Shown here: positions 36,278 to 46,489 of the stretch, in pieces
How positions within the stretch are numbered: the first letter of the stretch is position 1
Layout: every line of letters begins with the position of its first letter
Source of the DNA: Streptococcus sanguinis
GTDB lineage: Bacteria; Bacillota; Bacilli; Lactobacillales; Streptococcaceae
Assembly (NCBI RefSeq): GCF_019929225.1
Contig: NZ_JAHZPA010000004.1
Span: 62,001-126,000, forward strand
Reading direction: 5' to 3'
Length of the DNA stretch: 64,000 bases
Position numbers and translations under genes: made by a program
The notes under the pieces: generated by a model
Told to the model about the DNA's origin: nothing
The model's input: the letters and a program-made list of their open reading frames with translations, nothing else
Database searches by the model: none

Positions 36278-38308
36278 ATGTCATACTTTAGCGAAAATGA
36301 AATTGCAGCAGCAATGACCGTCAAATTAGACGATGTACTGCCTGAAAAAACAGTTTTCCAAGAAGGCATCCGTCGAGCACCTGACCGGGGCTTCCGTTTA
36401 ACTCAAGCTCAAACCGAAATTGCTTTAAAAAATGCCCTTCGCTATATTCCAAAGAGATTCCATGAGGAAGTAATTCCAGAATTCTTAGAAGAACTGAAGA
36501 CTCGCGGACGGATTTATGGCTACCGCTGGCGTCCAAAAGAACGCATCTATGGTAAACCAATTGATGAATATAAAGGAAACTGTACTGCAGCCAAAGCTAT
36601 GCAGGTCATGATTGACAACAACCTGAGCTTTGAAATCGCCCTTTATCCTTATGAATTGGTTACTTATGGGGAAACTGGATCTGTCTGTGCTAACTGGATG
36701 CAGTACAACCTGATCAAGAAATACTTGGAAATCATGACCGACCATCAAACCTTGGTCGTGGAATCTGGCCATCCGCTCGGACTCTTCAAGTCCAAACCAG
36801 AAGCACCTCGTGTTATCATCACCAACGGCCTCTTGGTCGGTGAATACGACAATATGAAGGACTGGGAAATTGCAGAAGAAATGGGTGTCACCAACTATGG
36901 TCAAATGACAGCCGGCGGCTGGATGTACATCGGTCCTCAAGGTATCGTCCATGGTACTTTCAACACTCTCCTCAATGCTGGACGCTTGAAACTAGGCGTA
37001 GCTGATGACGGCGACCTGACTGGCAAACTCTTCATCTCTTCTGGTCTGGGCGGCATGAGTGGAGCTCAAGGGAAAGCGGCCGAAATTGCTAAAGCTGTGG
37101 CAATCGTAGCTGAAGTAGACCAATCTCGGATTGAAACTCGTCATTCACAAGGCTGGATTAGCCAATTGGCTGAAAGTCCGAAGGAAGCTATCGACTTGGC
37201 TCAAAAAGCTCTGGAAGCTGGCGAATCAACTTCTATTGCCTATCACGGTAACATCGTAGACCTCTTGGAATACGTCAACGAGAACAATATCCATGTCGAT
37301 TTGCTGTCTGACCAAACTTCTTGCCACAATGTCTATGACGGCGGCTACTGTCCAGCTGGTATCAGCTTTGAAGAGCGGACTCGCCTTCTGGCTGAAGACA
37401 AGGAAACATTTGCTAAGTTGGTTGACCAAACCTTGGAACGTCACTTCAAGGCAATCAAGACCTTGACTAGCAACGGCACCTACTTCTTTGACTATGGTAA
37501 TGCCTTTATGAAGGCAGTCTATGACTCTGGCATAAAGGAAATTTCTAAGAACGGCTTTGACGACAAAGACGGCTTCATCTGGCCATCTTATGTAGAAGAT
37601 ATCATGGGCCCAATGCTCTTTGACTATGGTTATGGTCCTTTCCGTTGGGTATGTCTGAGCGGTAAGCACGAAGACCTAGTCGCTACTGACCATGCAGCTA
37701 TGGAAGTGATCGACCCTAACCGCCGCTACCAAGATCGCGACAACTACAACTGGATTCGCGATGCAGAAAAGAACCAGTTGGTTGTTGGAACTCAGGCTCG
37801 GATTCTCTACCAAGACTGTATGGGACGCGTCAATATCGCCCTCAAGTTCAATGAATTAGTCCGCGAAGGCAAGATTGGTCCTGTCATGATTGGCCGTGAC
37901 CACCACGACGTATCCGGTACTGACTCTCCATTCCGCGAAACTTCTAATATTAAGGACGGTTCCAATGTCACCTGCGACATGGCCGTGCAATGTTACGCTG
38001 GTAATGCAGCTCGCGGTATGAGTCTGGTAGCTCTCCACAACGGTGGCGGAACTGGTATCGGTAAAGCAATCAACGGTGGCTTTGGCTTGGTACTGGACGG
38101 TAGCGAACGCATTGATGAAATCATCAAATCTGCTATCGCTTGGGATACAATCGGCGGAGTCGCTCGTCGTAACTGGGCACGTAATGAGCATGCCATCGAA
38201 ACTGCTATCGAGTACAACCGCCTCCACCAAGGAACAGACCACATTACCATTCCATACTTAACTGACGAAGATTTGGTCAAAGAATCTGTTAAGAAATTGT
38301 TCGAATAG
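36278..38308 (+). CDS. hutU: Urocanate hydratase
   Basis: 676-residue NAD-dependent enzyme that hydrates urocanate to imidazolonepropionate. It is the long form, comparable in length to animal UROC1, rather than the roughly 555-residue proteobacterial form. Contains ISSGLGGMSGAQGKAAEIA (NAD region), DQTSCHNVYDGGYCPAG with the active-site cysteine, and GRDHHDVSGTDSPFRET. AAAGGAGGATTTTTC precedes the ATG. First gene of the main hut operon. Confidence 0.97.
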   Translation: MSYFSENEIAAAMTVKLDDVLPEKTVFQEGIRRAPDRGFRLTQAQTEIALKNALRYIPKRFHEEVIPEFLEELKTRGRIYGYRWRPKERIYGKPIDEYKGNCTAAKAMQVMIDNNLSFEIALYPYELVTYGETGSVCANWMQYNLIKKYLEIMTDHQTLVVESGHPLGLFKSKPEAPRVIITNGLLVGEYDNMKDWEIAEEMGVTNYGQMTAGGWMYIGPQGIVHGTFNTLLNAGRLKLGVADDGDLTGKLFISSGLGGMSGAQGKAAEIAKAVAIVAEVDQSRIETRHSQGWISQLAESPKEAIDLAQKALEAGESTSIAYHGNIVDLLEYVNENNIHVDLLSDQTSCHNVYDGGYCPAGISFEERTRLLAEDKETFAKLVDQTLERHFKAIKTLTSNGTYFFDYGNAFMKAVYDSGIKEISKNGFDDKDGFIWPSYVEDIMGPMLFDYGYGPFRWVCLSGKHEDLVATDHAAMEVIDPNRRYQDRDNYNWIRDAEKNQLVVGTQARILYQDCMGRVNIALKFNELVREGKIGPVMIGRDHHDVSGTDSPFRETSNIKDGSNVTCDMAVQCYAGNAARGMSLVALHNGGGTGIGKAINGGFGLVLDGSERIDEIIKSAIAWDTIGGVARRNWARNEHAIETAIEYNRLHQGTDHITIPYLTDEDLVKESVKKLFE

Positions 38309-38333
38309 GAAAAACTTGTCCCCCAACTTCCGA

Positions 38334-38361
38334 CCTGAGCTGGGTATCAACCTAGCTCAGG
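38334..38361 (+). repeat. 12-bp intercistronic hairpin, hutU-ftcD
   Basis: CCTGAGCTGGGT and ACCTAGCTCAGG pair over 12 bp (one G-U) around ATCA. No T-tract follows, so it is more likely a 3'-end stabiliser or processing site than a terminator. Confidence 0.65.
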
Positions 38362-38427
38362 AGGAGATTCTGCTTTATTAAGTTCATATTATAAATTAAA
38401 ATTATTGATATCACGAGGTAATATCTT

Positions 38428-39327
38428 ATGGCAAAAATTGTTGAATGTATTCCTAACTTTTCTGAAGGCCGCAATCAAGCGGTTATTGACGGTCTAGTGG
38501 AAACAGCTAAGAGCGTGCCAGGTGTAACACTTTTGGACCACTCTTCTGATGCCAGCCACAACCGCAGCGTCTTTACCTTGGTCGGTGATGACCAAAATAT
38601 TCAGGAAGTTGCTTTCCGTTTGGTTAAATACGCTTCTGAAAATATTGACTTGACCAAGCACCAAGGTGAACACCCTCGTATGGGCGCAACTGATGTCCTG
38701 CCTTTTGTACCAATCAAAGACATCACAAGTGAGGAATGCGTAGAAATTGCGAAGACCGTATCTGAGCGGATCAATCGTGAGCTCGGTATTCCTATCTTCC
38801 TCTATGAAGATGCAGCGACTCGTCCAGAGCGTAAGAACTTGGCCAAGGTTCGTAAAGGGCAATTTGAAGGCATGCCTGAAAAACTCTTGGAACCTGACTG
38901 GGCTCCTGACTACGGTGAAAGAAAGATTCACCCAACTGCTGGTGTCACTGCTGTCGGAGCGAGAATGCCGCTCATCGCCTACAATATCAACTTGGATACA
39001 GACAATCTGGAAATTGCCAACAACATTGCCAAAATCATCCGTGGTTCAAGCGGTGGCTACAAATACTGTAAAGCGATTGGCGTTATGCTGGAAGACCGCA
39101 ACATTGCTCAGGTTTCTATCAACATGGTCAATCTGGAAAAATTCCCACTCTATCGTGTTTTTGAAACTGTTCGCTTTGAAGCCAAACGTTACGGAGTTGG
39201 AATCCTCGGCTCAGAAGTCATTGGCTTGGCACCAGCTAAGGCTTTGATTGACGCAGCAGAATACTATCTGCAAATCGAAGACTTTGACTATGGCAAGCAA
39301 GTTCTGGAAAACCATTTGCTGGGCTAG
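38428..39327 (+). CDS. ftcD: Glutamate formimidoyltransferase
   Basis: 299 residues, matching the N-terminal transferase half of animal FTCD. It moves the formimino group from formiminoglutamate to tetrahydrofolate, releasing glutamate. Starts MAKIVECIPNFSEGR, with DHSSDASHNRSVFTLVG, HPRMGATDVLPFVPI, IRGSSGGYKYCKAIG. Followed 14 bp later by the cyclodeaminase, so the two halves of FTCD are adjacent separate genes in the same order. Confidence 0.96.
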   Translation: MAKIVECIPNFSEGRNQAVIDGLVETAKSVPGVTLLDHSSDASHNRSVFTLVGDDQNIQEVAFRLVKYASENIDLTKHQGEHPRMGATDVLPFVPIKDITSEECVEIAKTVSERINRELGIPIFLYEDAATRPERKNLAKVRKGQFEGMPEKLLEPDWAPDYGERKIHPTAGVTAVGARMPLIAYNINLDTDNLEIANNIAKIIRGSSGGYKYCKAIGVMLEDRNIAQVSINMVNLEKFPLYRVFETVRFEAKRYGVGILGSEVIGLAPAKALIDAAEYYLQIEDFDYGKQVLENHLLG

Positions 39328-39341
39328 GAGGACAGAAACCT

Positions 39342-39968
39342 ATGAAATTAGTAGATTTAAGTTTGACAGAATTCGCCCAAGTCCTAGGCTCAGATGCTCC
39401 TGCACCAGGAGGCGGCTCTGCCGCTGCTCTTTCAGCAGCGAACGGTATTTCCCTGACTAAGATGGTCTGTGAATTGACCCTTGGCAAGAAAAAATACGCA
39501 GAATTTGAAGCAGAAATTGCTCAAGTGCACGCAGAAAGCGCCCGCCTGCAAGAAAGCTTGCTCGCAGCTATTGACAAGGACACTGAAGCCTTCAATCTAG
39601 TCTCCGCCGTCTTTGATATGCCTAAGGAGACAGAGGAAGACAAGGCTGCCCGTCGGGAAGCTATGCAACAAGCCCTCAAGGAAGCGACCAAGTCACCTTA
39701 TGGCATGATGGAAGACATCTTGGCTGCCCTGCAAACAACCCAAAAAGCTGTCGGCAAGTCCAATACCAACGCTGCCAGCGACCTGGGGGTAGCAGCCCTC
39801 AACCTTAAGGCTGGTTTGCAAGGGGCTTGGCTCAATGTCCTCATCAACCTGTCAGGTGTCAAGGATGAAGCATTCGTCGCAGACTACCGCAGCAAGGGTG
39901 AAGACCTCCTGCAAAAAGGCTGCGCCCTAGCAGATGAAATTTATCAAGAAATTTTGAAAGTTGTCTAA
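39342..39968 (+). CDS. fchA: Formimidoyltetrahydrofolate cyclodeaminase
   Basis: 208 residues, all-helical. Converts 5-formimino-THF to 5,10-methenyl-THF and ammonia. Family motif DAPAPGGGSAAALSAANGISL near residues 20-40 and NTNAASDLGVAALNLKAGLQGAWLN near 145. AGGAGG precedes the ATG. Downstream a small CCCAT/ATGGG stem with CTTTCTTTTCT (39998-40018) lies before fhs and may attenuate. Confidence 0.95.
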   Translation: MKLVDLSLTEFAQVLGSDAPAPGGGSAAALSAANGISLTKMVCELTLGKKKYAEFEAEIAQVHAESARLQESLLAAIDKDTEAFNLVSAVFDMPKETEEDKAARREAMQQALKEATKSPYGMMEDILAALQTTQKAVGKSNTNAASDLGVAALNLKAGLQGAWLNVLINLSGVKDEAFVADYRSKGEDLLQKGCALADEIYQEILKVV

Positions 39969-40034
39969 TAGATAAACGGAAGAGAAGTCCGCTCTTTCCC
40001 ATGAATGGGCTTTCTTTTCTCAAGAGGTAACAAT

Positions 40035-41708
40035 ATGGTTTTATCAGATATTGAAATTGCGAATTCGGTTCAAATGAAGCCCATCAAAGAGGTGGCAGAA
40101 AAGCTTGGAATTGCTGAAGATGCCTTGTCTCTTTATGGAAATTACAAGGCAAAAATCAGTGCCGGCCAACTAGAAGCCTTAAAAGACAAGCCAGACGGTA
40201 AACTGATTCTCGTGACAGCTATTTCTCCGACACCAGCCGGAGAAGGTAAGACCACAACTTCTGTCGGATTGGTTGATGCTTTGGCTGCTATCGGTAAAAA
40301 AGCCGTTATCGCTCTGCGGGAACCTTCACTCGGACCTGTCTTTGGTATCAAGGGCGGAGCTGCTGGTGGTGGTCACGCTCAGGTTGTACCCATGGAGGAC
40401 ATCAACCTCCATTTCACTGGTGACTTTCATGCCATCGGTGTTGCCAACAACCTATTGGCGGCCCTCATTGATAACCACATCCACCACGGTAATGCCTTAG
40501 GCATCGACTCTCGCCGCATCACTTGGAAGCGGGCAGTGGATATGAATGACCGGCAACTGCGCCACATCGTAAATGGCTTGCAGGGCAAGGTCAACGGTGT
40601 TCCGCGTGAAGATGGTTTTGACATTACAGTTGCTTCTGAGGTTATGGCTATTCTCTGTCTGTCAGAAAATATCACTGACCTCAAGAACCGTTTGGAAAAA
40701 ATCATCATTGGTTACAGCTTTGAAGGTAAGCCAATAACTGCCAAGGATCTGAAAGCTGGTGGCGCTATGGCTGCTGTGCTCAAAGACGCTATCCATCCAA
40801 ACTTGGTTCAAACTCTGGAACACACACCAGCCTTGATTCACGGTGGACCTTTTGCCAACATTGCCCATGGCTGTAACAGTGTCCTAGCTACCAAGCTGGC
40901 TCTCAAATATGCCGACTATGCAGTCACAGAAGCTGGTTTTGGTGCTGACCTAGGTGCTGAAAAATTCATTGATATCAAGTGTCGTACATCTGGCCTTCGT
41001 CCAGCAGCTGTAGTTCTGGTTGCTACTATCCGCGCTCTCAAGATGCACGGTGGTGTAGCTAAGAGCGACCTGGCTGAAGAAAATGTCCAAGCCGTTGTAG
41101 ATGGTCTGCCAAACTTGGAAAAACATCTAGAAAACATTCAAGACGTTTATGGCCTGCCAGCAGTCGTTGCCATCAATAAATTCCCACTGGATACCGAAGC
41201 AGAGTTGCAAGCAGTTTATGACGCCTGCCAAAAACGCGGAGTTGACGTCGTTATTTCTGACGTCTGGGCAAATGGCGGAGCCGGCGGTAAAGAATTGGCT
41301 GAAAAAGTCGTTGAACTGGCCGAAGGAGACAATCACTTCCAATTTGTATATAATGAAGAGGACTCCATTGAGACCAAGCTGAACAAAATTGTTACTAAGG
41401 TTTATGGAGGCAAGGGTGTTCGCCTGACTCCTGCTGCTAAACGCGAGCTCAAACAACTGGAAGAACTGGGCTTCTCCAACTATCCTATCTGTATGGCCAA
41501 GACTCAGTACTCCTTCTCAGACGATGCTAAAAAACTGGGCGCACCTAAAGACTTTGTTGTGACAATCAGCCAGCTCAAAGTTTCTGCTGGTGCAGGTTTT
41601 ATCGTTGCTCTGACGGGTGCAATCATGACCATGCCAGGGCTGCCTAAAGTACCAGCCAGCGAAAAGATTGATGTTGACAAAGACGGCAATATCAGCGGTT
41701 TGTTCTAA
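40035..41708 (+). CDS. fhs: Formate-tetrahydrofolate ligase
   Basis: 557 residues. Interconverts formate + THF + ATP and 10-formyl-THF + ADP + Pi. Walker-type [40 protein letters not shown], and [18 protein letters not shown] [16 protein letters not shown] are diagnostic. Start 40035 ([13 protein letters not shown]) follows AGAGGTAACA. Its place inside the hut operon suggests it processes the one-carbon unit released by FtcD/FchA, possibly in the ATP-forming direction. Confidence 0.97.
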   Translation: MVLSDIEIANSVQMKPIKEVAEKLGIAEDALSLYGNYKAKISAGQLEALKDKPDGKLILVTAISPTPAGEGKTTTSVGLVDALAAIGKKAVIALREPSLGPVFGIKGGAAGGGHAQVVPMEDINLHFTGDFHAIGVANNLLAALIDNHIHHGNALGIDSRRITWKRAVDMNDRQLRHIVNGLQGKVNGVPREDGFDITVASEVMAILCLSENITDLKNRLEKIIIGYSFEGKPITAKDLKAGGAMAAVLKDAIHPNLVQTLEHTPALIHGGPFANIAHGCNSVLATKLALKYADYAVTEAGFGADLGAEKFIDIKCRTSGLRPAAVVLVATIRALKMHGGVAKSDLAEENVQAVVDGLPNLEKHLENIQDVYGLPAVVAINKFPLDTEAELQAVYDACQKRGVDVVISDVWANGGAGGKELAEKVVELAEGDNHFQFVYNEEDSIETKLNKIVTKVYGGKGVRLTPAAKRELKQLEELGFSNYPICMAKTQYSFSDDAKKLGAPKDFVVTISQLKVSAGAGFIVALTGAIMTMPGLPKVPASEKIDVDKDGNISGLF

Positions 41709-41720
41709 TAAATACCAAAA

Positions 41721-42320
41721 ATGACAAATATAAGCCTTTTAAGAGCAAAAGATTTTCAAGTTTCCGATTGGTCGGGGGGAAAGACAAAACAGCTTTATCT
41801 TTCCCCGCCAACTGGCCACTATGGCAAGCGGGACTTTGACTATCGGCTATCGACAGCGACTGTGGAGTTGGCTGAAAGTCAGTTTTCTGACCTCAGCGGC
41901 TTCCACCGCATTCTCATGAGCCTGGACCACACACTTCATCTCCACAATGCCAGCCGGCAGGAGGAAACGGTTCTAGCTCCCTTTACTCCCTATGTCTTTG
42001 AAGGGAGTGATTCTATCACAAGTCGGGGGACTTGTACCGACTTTAACTTAATCTACAGCGACCATTATCAGGGACAGATGATTGCCATTTCGGATAAACA
42101 AGAACTTGTCCGAGATGAAGAGATTCAATTTATCTATGCCTTAGGTGATTTAACGGTGACGGGAACAAACCTGCCAGCACTTAACCTAGAGGCAGAGCAG
42201 CTTCTGATAGTGGAAAAAGAGACTCAGGAAACTGAGCTGCATATAATGTTTTCGAGTAACCAGCCAAAGGGAACGCCCCTTGCTATATGGGCTGGTTTGA
42301 CCCACATCCCTACTAAGTAA
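41721..42320 (+). CDS. hutD: HutD/Ves family protein
   Basis: 199 residues, cupin-like. RAKDFQVSDWSGGKTKQLYLSP, DYRLSTATVELAESQFSDLSGFHRILMSLDH and FEGSDSITSRGTCTDFNLIY match HutD. In Pseudomonas HutD has been proposed to limit hut expression or act as a histidine-metabolite governor. 12 bp after fhs; I see no Shine-Dalgarno, so expression may depend on reinitiation from fhs. Confidence 0.9.
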   Translation: MTNISLLRAKDFQVSDWSGGKTKQLYLSPPTGHYGKRDFDYRLSTATVELAESQFSDLSGFHRILMSLDHTLHLHNASRQEETVLAPFTPYVFEGSDSITSRGTCTDFNLIYSDHYQGQMIAISDKQELVRDEEIQFIYALGDLTVTGTNLPALNLEAEQLLIVEKETQETELHIMFSSNQPKGTPLAIWAGLTHIPTK

Positions 42321-42395
42321 AGATACCATGATGCCTTGTCACCATTCTATCTTTACTTGGAAAGGATCCCATATCTCTAAAGGAGAAACATTATT

Positions 42396-43748
42396 ATGGA
42401 TGCAACTAAACTCACTGCACAAGAACAAGAACAGGAAAAAGCGAAATTCAGCTTTTCCGGTGCAACTCTCTACGGTATCAATGCCGTTATCGGATCAGGG
42501 ATTTTCCTCCTACCGCAAAAGATTTATAAAGGACTTGGTCCTGCCTCTCTAGCTGTCATGCTTGGAACTGCCCTTCTCGTTATTCTCCTAGCCGTCTGCT
42601 TGGCAGAAACTGCTGGTTATTTTAATAAAAATGGCGGAGCCTTCCAATATTCCAAAGCAGCCTTTGGAGACTTTGTCGGATTTAATGTTGGCTTCCTAGG
42701 CTGGGCAGTTACCATCATCGCTTGGTCTGCTATGGCAGCAGGATTTGCGAGACTTTTTGTCATTACTTTTAAATCCTTTGCCCCCTATGAACTTCTGCTC
42801 AGTGTGAGCCTGATTATTTTGCTCAGTCTAATGAATATATCAGGTCTTAAGACTTCCAAAATGTTCACCTTGACCGCAACCGTAGCAAAGCTCATCCCAA
42901 TTGTCGCTTTCAGTCTATGTGCGATTTTCTTCATCAAAGGAGGAATTGACAAAGGAAACTTCACTCCGTTTCTTCAGCTAGAACCTGGCGTAGATATCAT
43001 GAAAGCTATCTCTAGTACAGCCATTTATATCTTCTACGGATTTATCGGATTTGAAACCATGTCTATCGTTGCTGGTGAAATGCGCAATCCGGAAAAGAAT
43101 GTACCTCGAGCTATTTTGGGCTCTATCAGTATTGTCTCTGTTCTCTATATGCTGATTATCGCAGGAACTATCGCCATGTTAGGCAGCCGTATCCTGCAAA
43201 CAGATGCTTCTGTACAAGACGCCTTTGTCGAAATGATTGGCCCTGTTGGAGCATGGATTGTTTCTATCGGAGCGCTGATTTCTATTGCTGGACTTAACAT
43301 CGGGGAATCTATCATGGTTCCACGTTATGGTGCAGCTATCGCAAATGAAGGTCTGCTTCCTAAGAAAATTGCAGAAACCAACTCTAAAAATGCCCCTATA
43401 GTTGCCATTATTATTTCAGGAATCCTGGCCATCGTCCTGCTCTTCTCTGGTAAATTTGAAGAATTAGCAGCTCTCAGCGTGGTCTTCCGCTTCTTCCAAT
43501 ACATCCCAACTGCTCTAGCTGTACTAGTATTAAGAAAGAAATATCCAGACAAGAAAGTAGTTTTCCGCGTTCCATTTGGTCCAGTAATTCCAATTTTGGC
43601 GGTTCTAGTCAGCCTTGTCATGATTTGGGGTGAAAACCCAATGAACTATGTTTACGGCCTCATCGGTGTCCTTATCGCCAGTGCAGTATACTTTATCTAT
43701 ATAGTGCTGATTTGTAAAAATAAAGTTCTTGAACAAGAAGGAGAATGA
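42396..43748 (+). CDS. APC-superfamily amino acid permease, probable histidine transporter
   Basis: 450 residues with 12 predicted helices. N-terminal SFSGATLYGINAVIGSGIFLLPQKIYK is the APC signature; ETAGYFNKNGGAFQYSKAAFGDFVGF and AIYIFYGFIGFETMSIVAGEMRNPEKNVPRA are consistent. Substrate is inferred from position between hutD and hutH (stop overlaps the next frame). AAAGGAGAAAC precedes the ATG. Antiporter activity cannot be excluded. Confidence 0.9.
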   Translation: MDATKLTAQEQEQEKAKFSFSGATLYGINAVIGSGIFLLPQKIYKGLGPASLAVMLGTALLVILLAVCLAETAGYFNKNGGAFQYSKAAFGDFVGFNVGFLGWAVTIIAWSAMAAGFARLFVITFKSFAPYELLLSVSLIILLSLMNISGLKTSKMFTLTATVAKLIPIVAFSLCAIFFIKGGIDKGNFTPFLQLEPGVDIMKAISSTAIYIFYGFIGFETMSIVAGEMRNPEKNVPRAILGSISIVSVLYMLIIAGTIAMLGSRILQTDASVQDAFVEMIGPVGAWIVSIGALISIAGLNIGESIMVPRYGAAIANEGLLPKKIAETNSKNAPIVAIIISGILAIVLLFSGKFEELAALSVVFRFFQYIPTALAVLVLRKKYPDKKVVFRVPFGPVIPILAVLVSLVMIWGENPMNYVYGLIGVLIASAVYFIYIVLICKNKVLEQEGE

Positions 43749-43753
43749 ATCTT

Positions 43754-45295
43754 ATGACACATGTAATCAATTTGGATGGCGAACACCTTACTTTAGAAGA
43801 CGTCATCGCAGTGGCTCGTCATGGAGCCATTTGCGAAATCGACCAAGAAGCTAAGAAAGCTGTAGAAGCTTCCCGTAAAATCGTGGATGACATCGTCCGG
43901 GAAAAGCGGGTAGTCTACGGTGTTACAACCGGATTTGGCTCGCTCTGCAATGTCAGCATCTCACCAGAAGATACGACTCAACTGCAAGAAAACCTAATCC
44001 GTACACACTCCTCAGGCTTTGGCGATCCACTGCCTGAAGATGCAGTCCGTGCTATCATGCTAATCCGGATTAATTCCTTGGTCAAGGGCTATTCTGGTAT
44101 CCGTCTCTCTACTGTCGAAAAACTTCTGGAATTGCTCAATAAAGGCGTTGTCCCTTACATTCCGGAAAAAGGCTCTTTGGGAGCTTCTGGTGACTTGGCA
44201 CCGCTGGCTCACATGGTTCTGCCTATGTTAGGACTTGGCCGCGCTTACTATCAAGGCCAATTGCTCTCTGGACAAGAAGCTTTGGACAAGGCCGGCATCG
44301 AAAAAATTGCTCTAGCAGCTAAGGAAGGGCTGGCGCTGATTAACGGTACGACTGTCCTGACAGGTATCGGAGCTCTGGCTACCTACGATGCCATCCAGTT
44401 ACTTAAACTGTCAGATGTCGCTGGCGCTCTTTCCATGGAAGTCCACAATGGTATTACCAGTCCTTTCGAAGAAGACTTACATACCATCCGTCCTCAAAGC
44501 GGACAGCTGGCTACAGCCCGCAATATCCGCAACCTTCTAGAAGGCAGTGGCAACACAACTGTAGCCACTCAACAACGGGTCCAAGACCCATACACCCTGC
44601 GTTGTATCCCGCAGATTCATGGTGCTAGCAAGGACTCTATCGCTTATGTCAAGACCAAGGTTGAGGTTGAGATCAACTCCGTTACAGACAATCCTATCAT
44701 CACCAAGGAAGGCCATGTTATCTCAGGCGGTAACTTCCACGGCGAACCAATGGCTCAGCCATTTGACTTCCTCGGCATCGCTATTTCTGAAATCGGTAAT
44801 GTATCCGAGCGTCGTGTGGAACGTCTGGTCAACAGCCAACTGAGCAAGCTCCCATCCTTCTTGGTCAAACACCCAGGACTCAACTCTGGCTTTATGATTA
44901 CCCAGTATGCTTGTGCTTCGCTTGCTTCTGAAAACAAGGTCTTGTCTCATCCAGCCAGCGTAGACTCTATCCCATCTTGTGAGAACCAAGAAGACTTTGT
45001 CAGCATGGGAACTACCGCAGCACGCAAGGCAGCTGAGATTCTCAAGAATTCTCGCCGCATCGTGGCAACAGAAATCATGGCAGCCTGCCAAGCTCTGGAT
45101 CTGAAACCAGAAAACCATGAACTTGGTAAAGGAACCAAGCCAGCCTATGACCTCTTCCGTCAGCATGTCCGCTTTATCGAATTTGATAAGGACATCGAAA
45201 TCTATGAAGAGCTCAACAAGGCTTCTGAGCTGATTGAAAACGAAGAATTCCTAGCAGCCGTTGAAAAGGCTGTGGACTTGAGCATTCAGTTCTAA
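43754..45295 (+). CDS. hutH: Histidine ammonia-lyase
   Basis: 513 residues. Removes ammonia from histidine to give urocanate, first step of the pathway. The MIO cofactor forms from Ala144-Ser145-Gly146 in GSLGASGDLAPL; active-site YGVTTGFGSL and NGTTVLTGIGAL are present. Start 43754 lies about 10 nt from GAAGGAG; an ATG three codons earlier is too close to it. Last gene of the operon, although it acts first. Confidence 0.98.
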   Translation: MTHVINLDGEHLTLEDVIAVARHGAICEIDQEAKKAVEASRKIVDDIVREKRVVYGVTTGFGSLCNVSISPEDTTQLQENLIRTHSSGFGDPLPEDAVRAIMLIRINSLVKGYSGIRLSTVEKLLELLNKGVVPYIPEKGSLGASGDLAPLAHMVLPMLGLGRAYYQGQLLSGQEALDKAGIEKIALAAKEGLALINGTTVLTGIGALATYDAIQLLKLSDVAGALSMEVHNGITSPFEEDLHTIRPQSGQLATARNIRNLLEGSGNTTVATQQRVQDPYTLRCIPQIHGASKDSIAYVKTKVEVEINSVTDNPIITKEGHVISGGNFHGEPMAQPFDFLGIAISEIGNVSERRVERLVNSQLSKLPSFLVKHPGLNSGFMITQYACASLASENKVLSHPASVDSIPSCENQEDFVSMGTTAARKAAEILKNSRRIVATEIMAACQALDLKPENHELGKGTKPAYDLFRQHVRFIEFDKDIEIYEELNKASELIENEEFLAAVEKAVDLSIQF

Positions 45296-45323
45296 AGCTG
45301 ATGACTCTGTAAAAAACTAACAT

Positions 45324-45357
45324 AAGAAGCCCGCTCTCATACAGCTGGGCTTCTTTT
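45324..45357 (+). terminator. hut operon terminator
   Basis: AAGAAGCCC/GGGCTTCTT stem with TTTT after hutH. Confidence 0.85.
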
Positions 45358-45371
45358 CCCGCCAAAAGTCA

Positions 45372-45400
45372 TTGACAGGCTTGGCGGAAACTCTTATAAT
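45372..45400 (+). promoter_or_regulatory. hutG promoter
   Basis: TTGACA (45372-45377), 17 bp, TATAAT (45395-45400): a consensus promoter. Transcription would begin near 45407. Confidence 0.8.
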
Positions 45401-45436
45401 AAAGTCGCAAGTATCGTTATGGAAAAGGACAAAATC

Positions 45437-46426
45437 ATGTTAGAAGATTACTATCAGCTAGATAACAGCTACTATCATAAGAGACTGGATGATGATTTAT
45501 ATGCTGCCAAATGGGGGATGGTTATTGAGTTTTTGGACTTAAATGACCCTAACTTAAAACCCTTTGAAGGGGTCAACTTTGCCTTGATTGGCTTCAAGAG
45601 TGACAAAGGGGTTTATATCAACCACGGCCGAGTGGGGGCTGTCGAAGGTCCACAGGCTATCCGAACTCAACTTGCCAAGCTTCCTTGGCATCTGGGCAGA
45701 AACGTCCGCGTCTTTGATGTTGGCGACATTGACGGTCCTAACCGCTCTCTGGAGCAGCTGCAGCAAAGCTTGGCTCGGGCAGTCAAACGCCTGCGAGAGC
45801 TCAATCTCCGGCCTATTGTCCTAGGGGGTGGCCACGAAACAGCCTACGGCCACTATCTGGGACTTAAGTCGTCACTAGCTCCTGACCAAGACTTGGCCGT
45901 TATCAATATGGATGCCCACTTTGATTTGCGTCCTTATGATCAGACTGGTCCTAACTCTGGTACCGGTTTTCGCCAGATGTTCGATGATACTCTGGCTCAG
46001 AAGCAGGCCTTTAACTACCTCATCCTGGGGATTCAGGAGCATAATAACAATCTCTTTCTCTTTGACTTTGTGGCAAAATCCAAGGCTATCCAGTTTCTGA
46101 CTGGAATGGATATGTACCAAATGGGTTACAAGGAAGTCTGTAAAGCGGTCGATACCTTTTTGGCCGGCAAGGAGCAGGTCTATTTGACCATTGACATTGA
46201 CTGCTTTGCAGCTGGTGCAGCGCCTGGTGTCAGTGCCATTCAGTCGCTCGGTGTGGATCCCAATCTAGCTGTTTTGGTCTTCCAGCATATCGCAGCATCA
46301 GGCAAACTGATCGGCTTTGACATCGTCGAAGTCTCACCACCTCACGATATAGACAACCATACAGCTAATCTGGCTGCCAGCTTTGTCTTTTACCTGACAC
46401 AAGTCTGGGCACAAGCACACGATTGA
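45437..46426 (+). CDS. hutG: Formimidoylglutamase
   Basis: 329-residue arginase-fold Mn enzyme that hydrolyses formiminoglutamate to glutamate and formamide. Metal ligands GGGHE (His133), NMDAHFD (Asp159, His161, Asp163) and [17 protein letters not shown]. The SGTGFRQM segment favours formimidoylglutamase over agmatinase. Start 45437 has AAAAGGA; an ATG six codons earlier lies only about 12 nt from the predicted transcript start with no ribosome site. Separate strong promoter from the hut operon. Confidence 0.94.
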   Translation: MLEDYYQLDNSYYHKRLDDDLYAAKWGMVIEFLDLNDPNLKPFEGVNFALIGFKSDKGVYINHGRVGAVEGPQAIRTQLAKLPWHLGRNVRVFDVGDIDGPNRSLEQLQQSLARAVKRLRELNLRPIVLGGGHETAYGHYLGLKSSLAPDQDLAVINMDAHFDLRPYDQTGPNSGTGFRQMFDDTLAQKQAFNYLILGIQEHNNNLFLFDFVAKSKAIQFLTGMDMYQMGYKEVCKAVDTFLAGKEQVYLTIDIDCFAAGAAPGVSAIQSLGVDPNLAVLVFQHIAASGKLIGFDIVEVSPPHDIDNHTANLAASFVFYLTQVWAQAHD

Positions 46427-46456
46427 TGGGCATTTAAAAACTTCATTAGAAACATC

Positions 46457-46489
46457 AAAAGAGGATGAACATTGCTTTCATCCTCTTTT
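46457..46489. terminator. Bidirectional terminator, hutG / SARP regulator
   Basis: 13-bp arms AAAAGAGGATGAA/TTCATCCTCTTTT, loop CATTGCT, between convergent genes and touching the regulator's stop codon. Confidence 0.9.
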
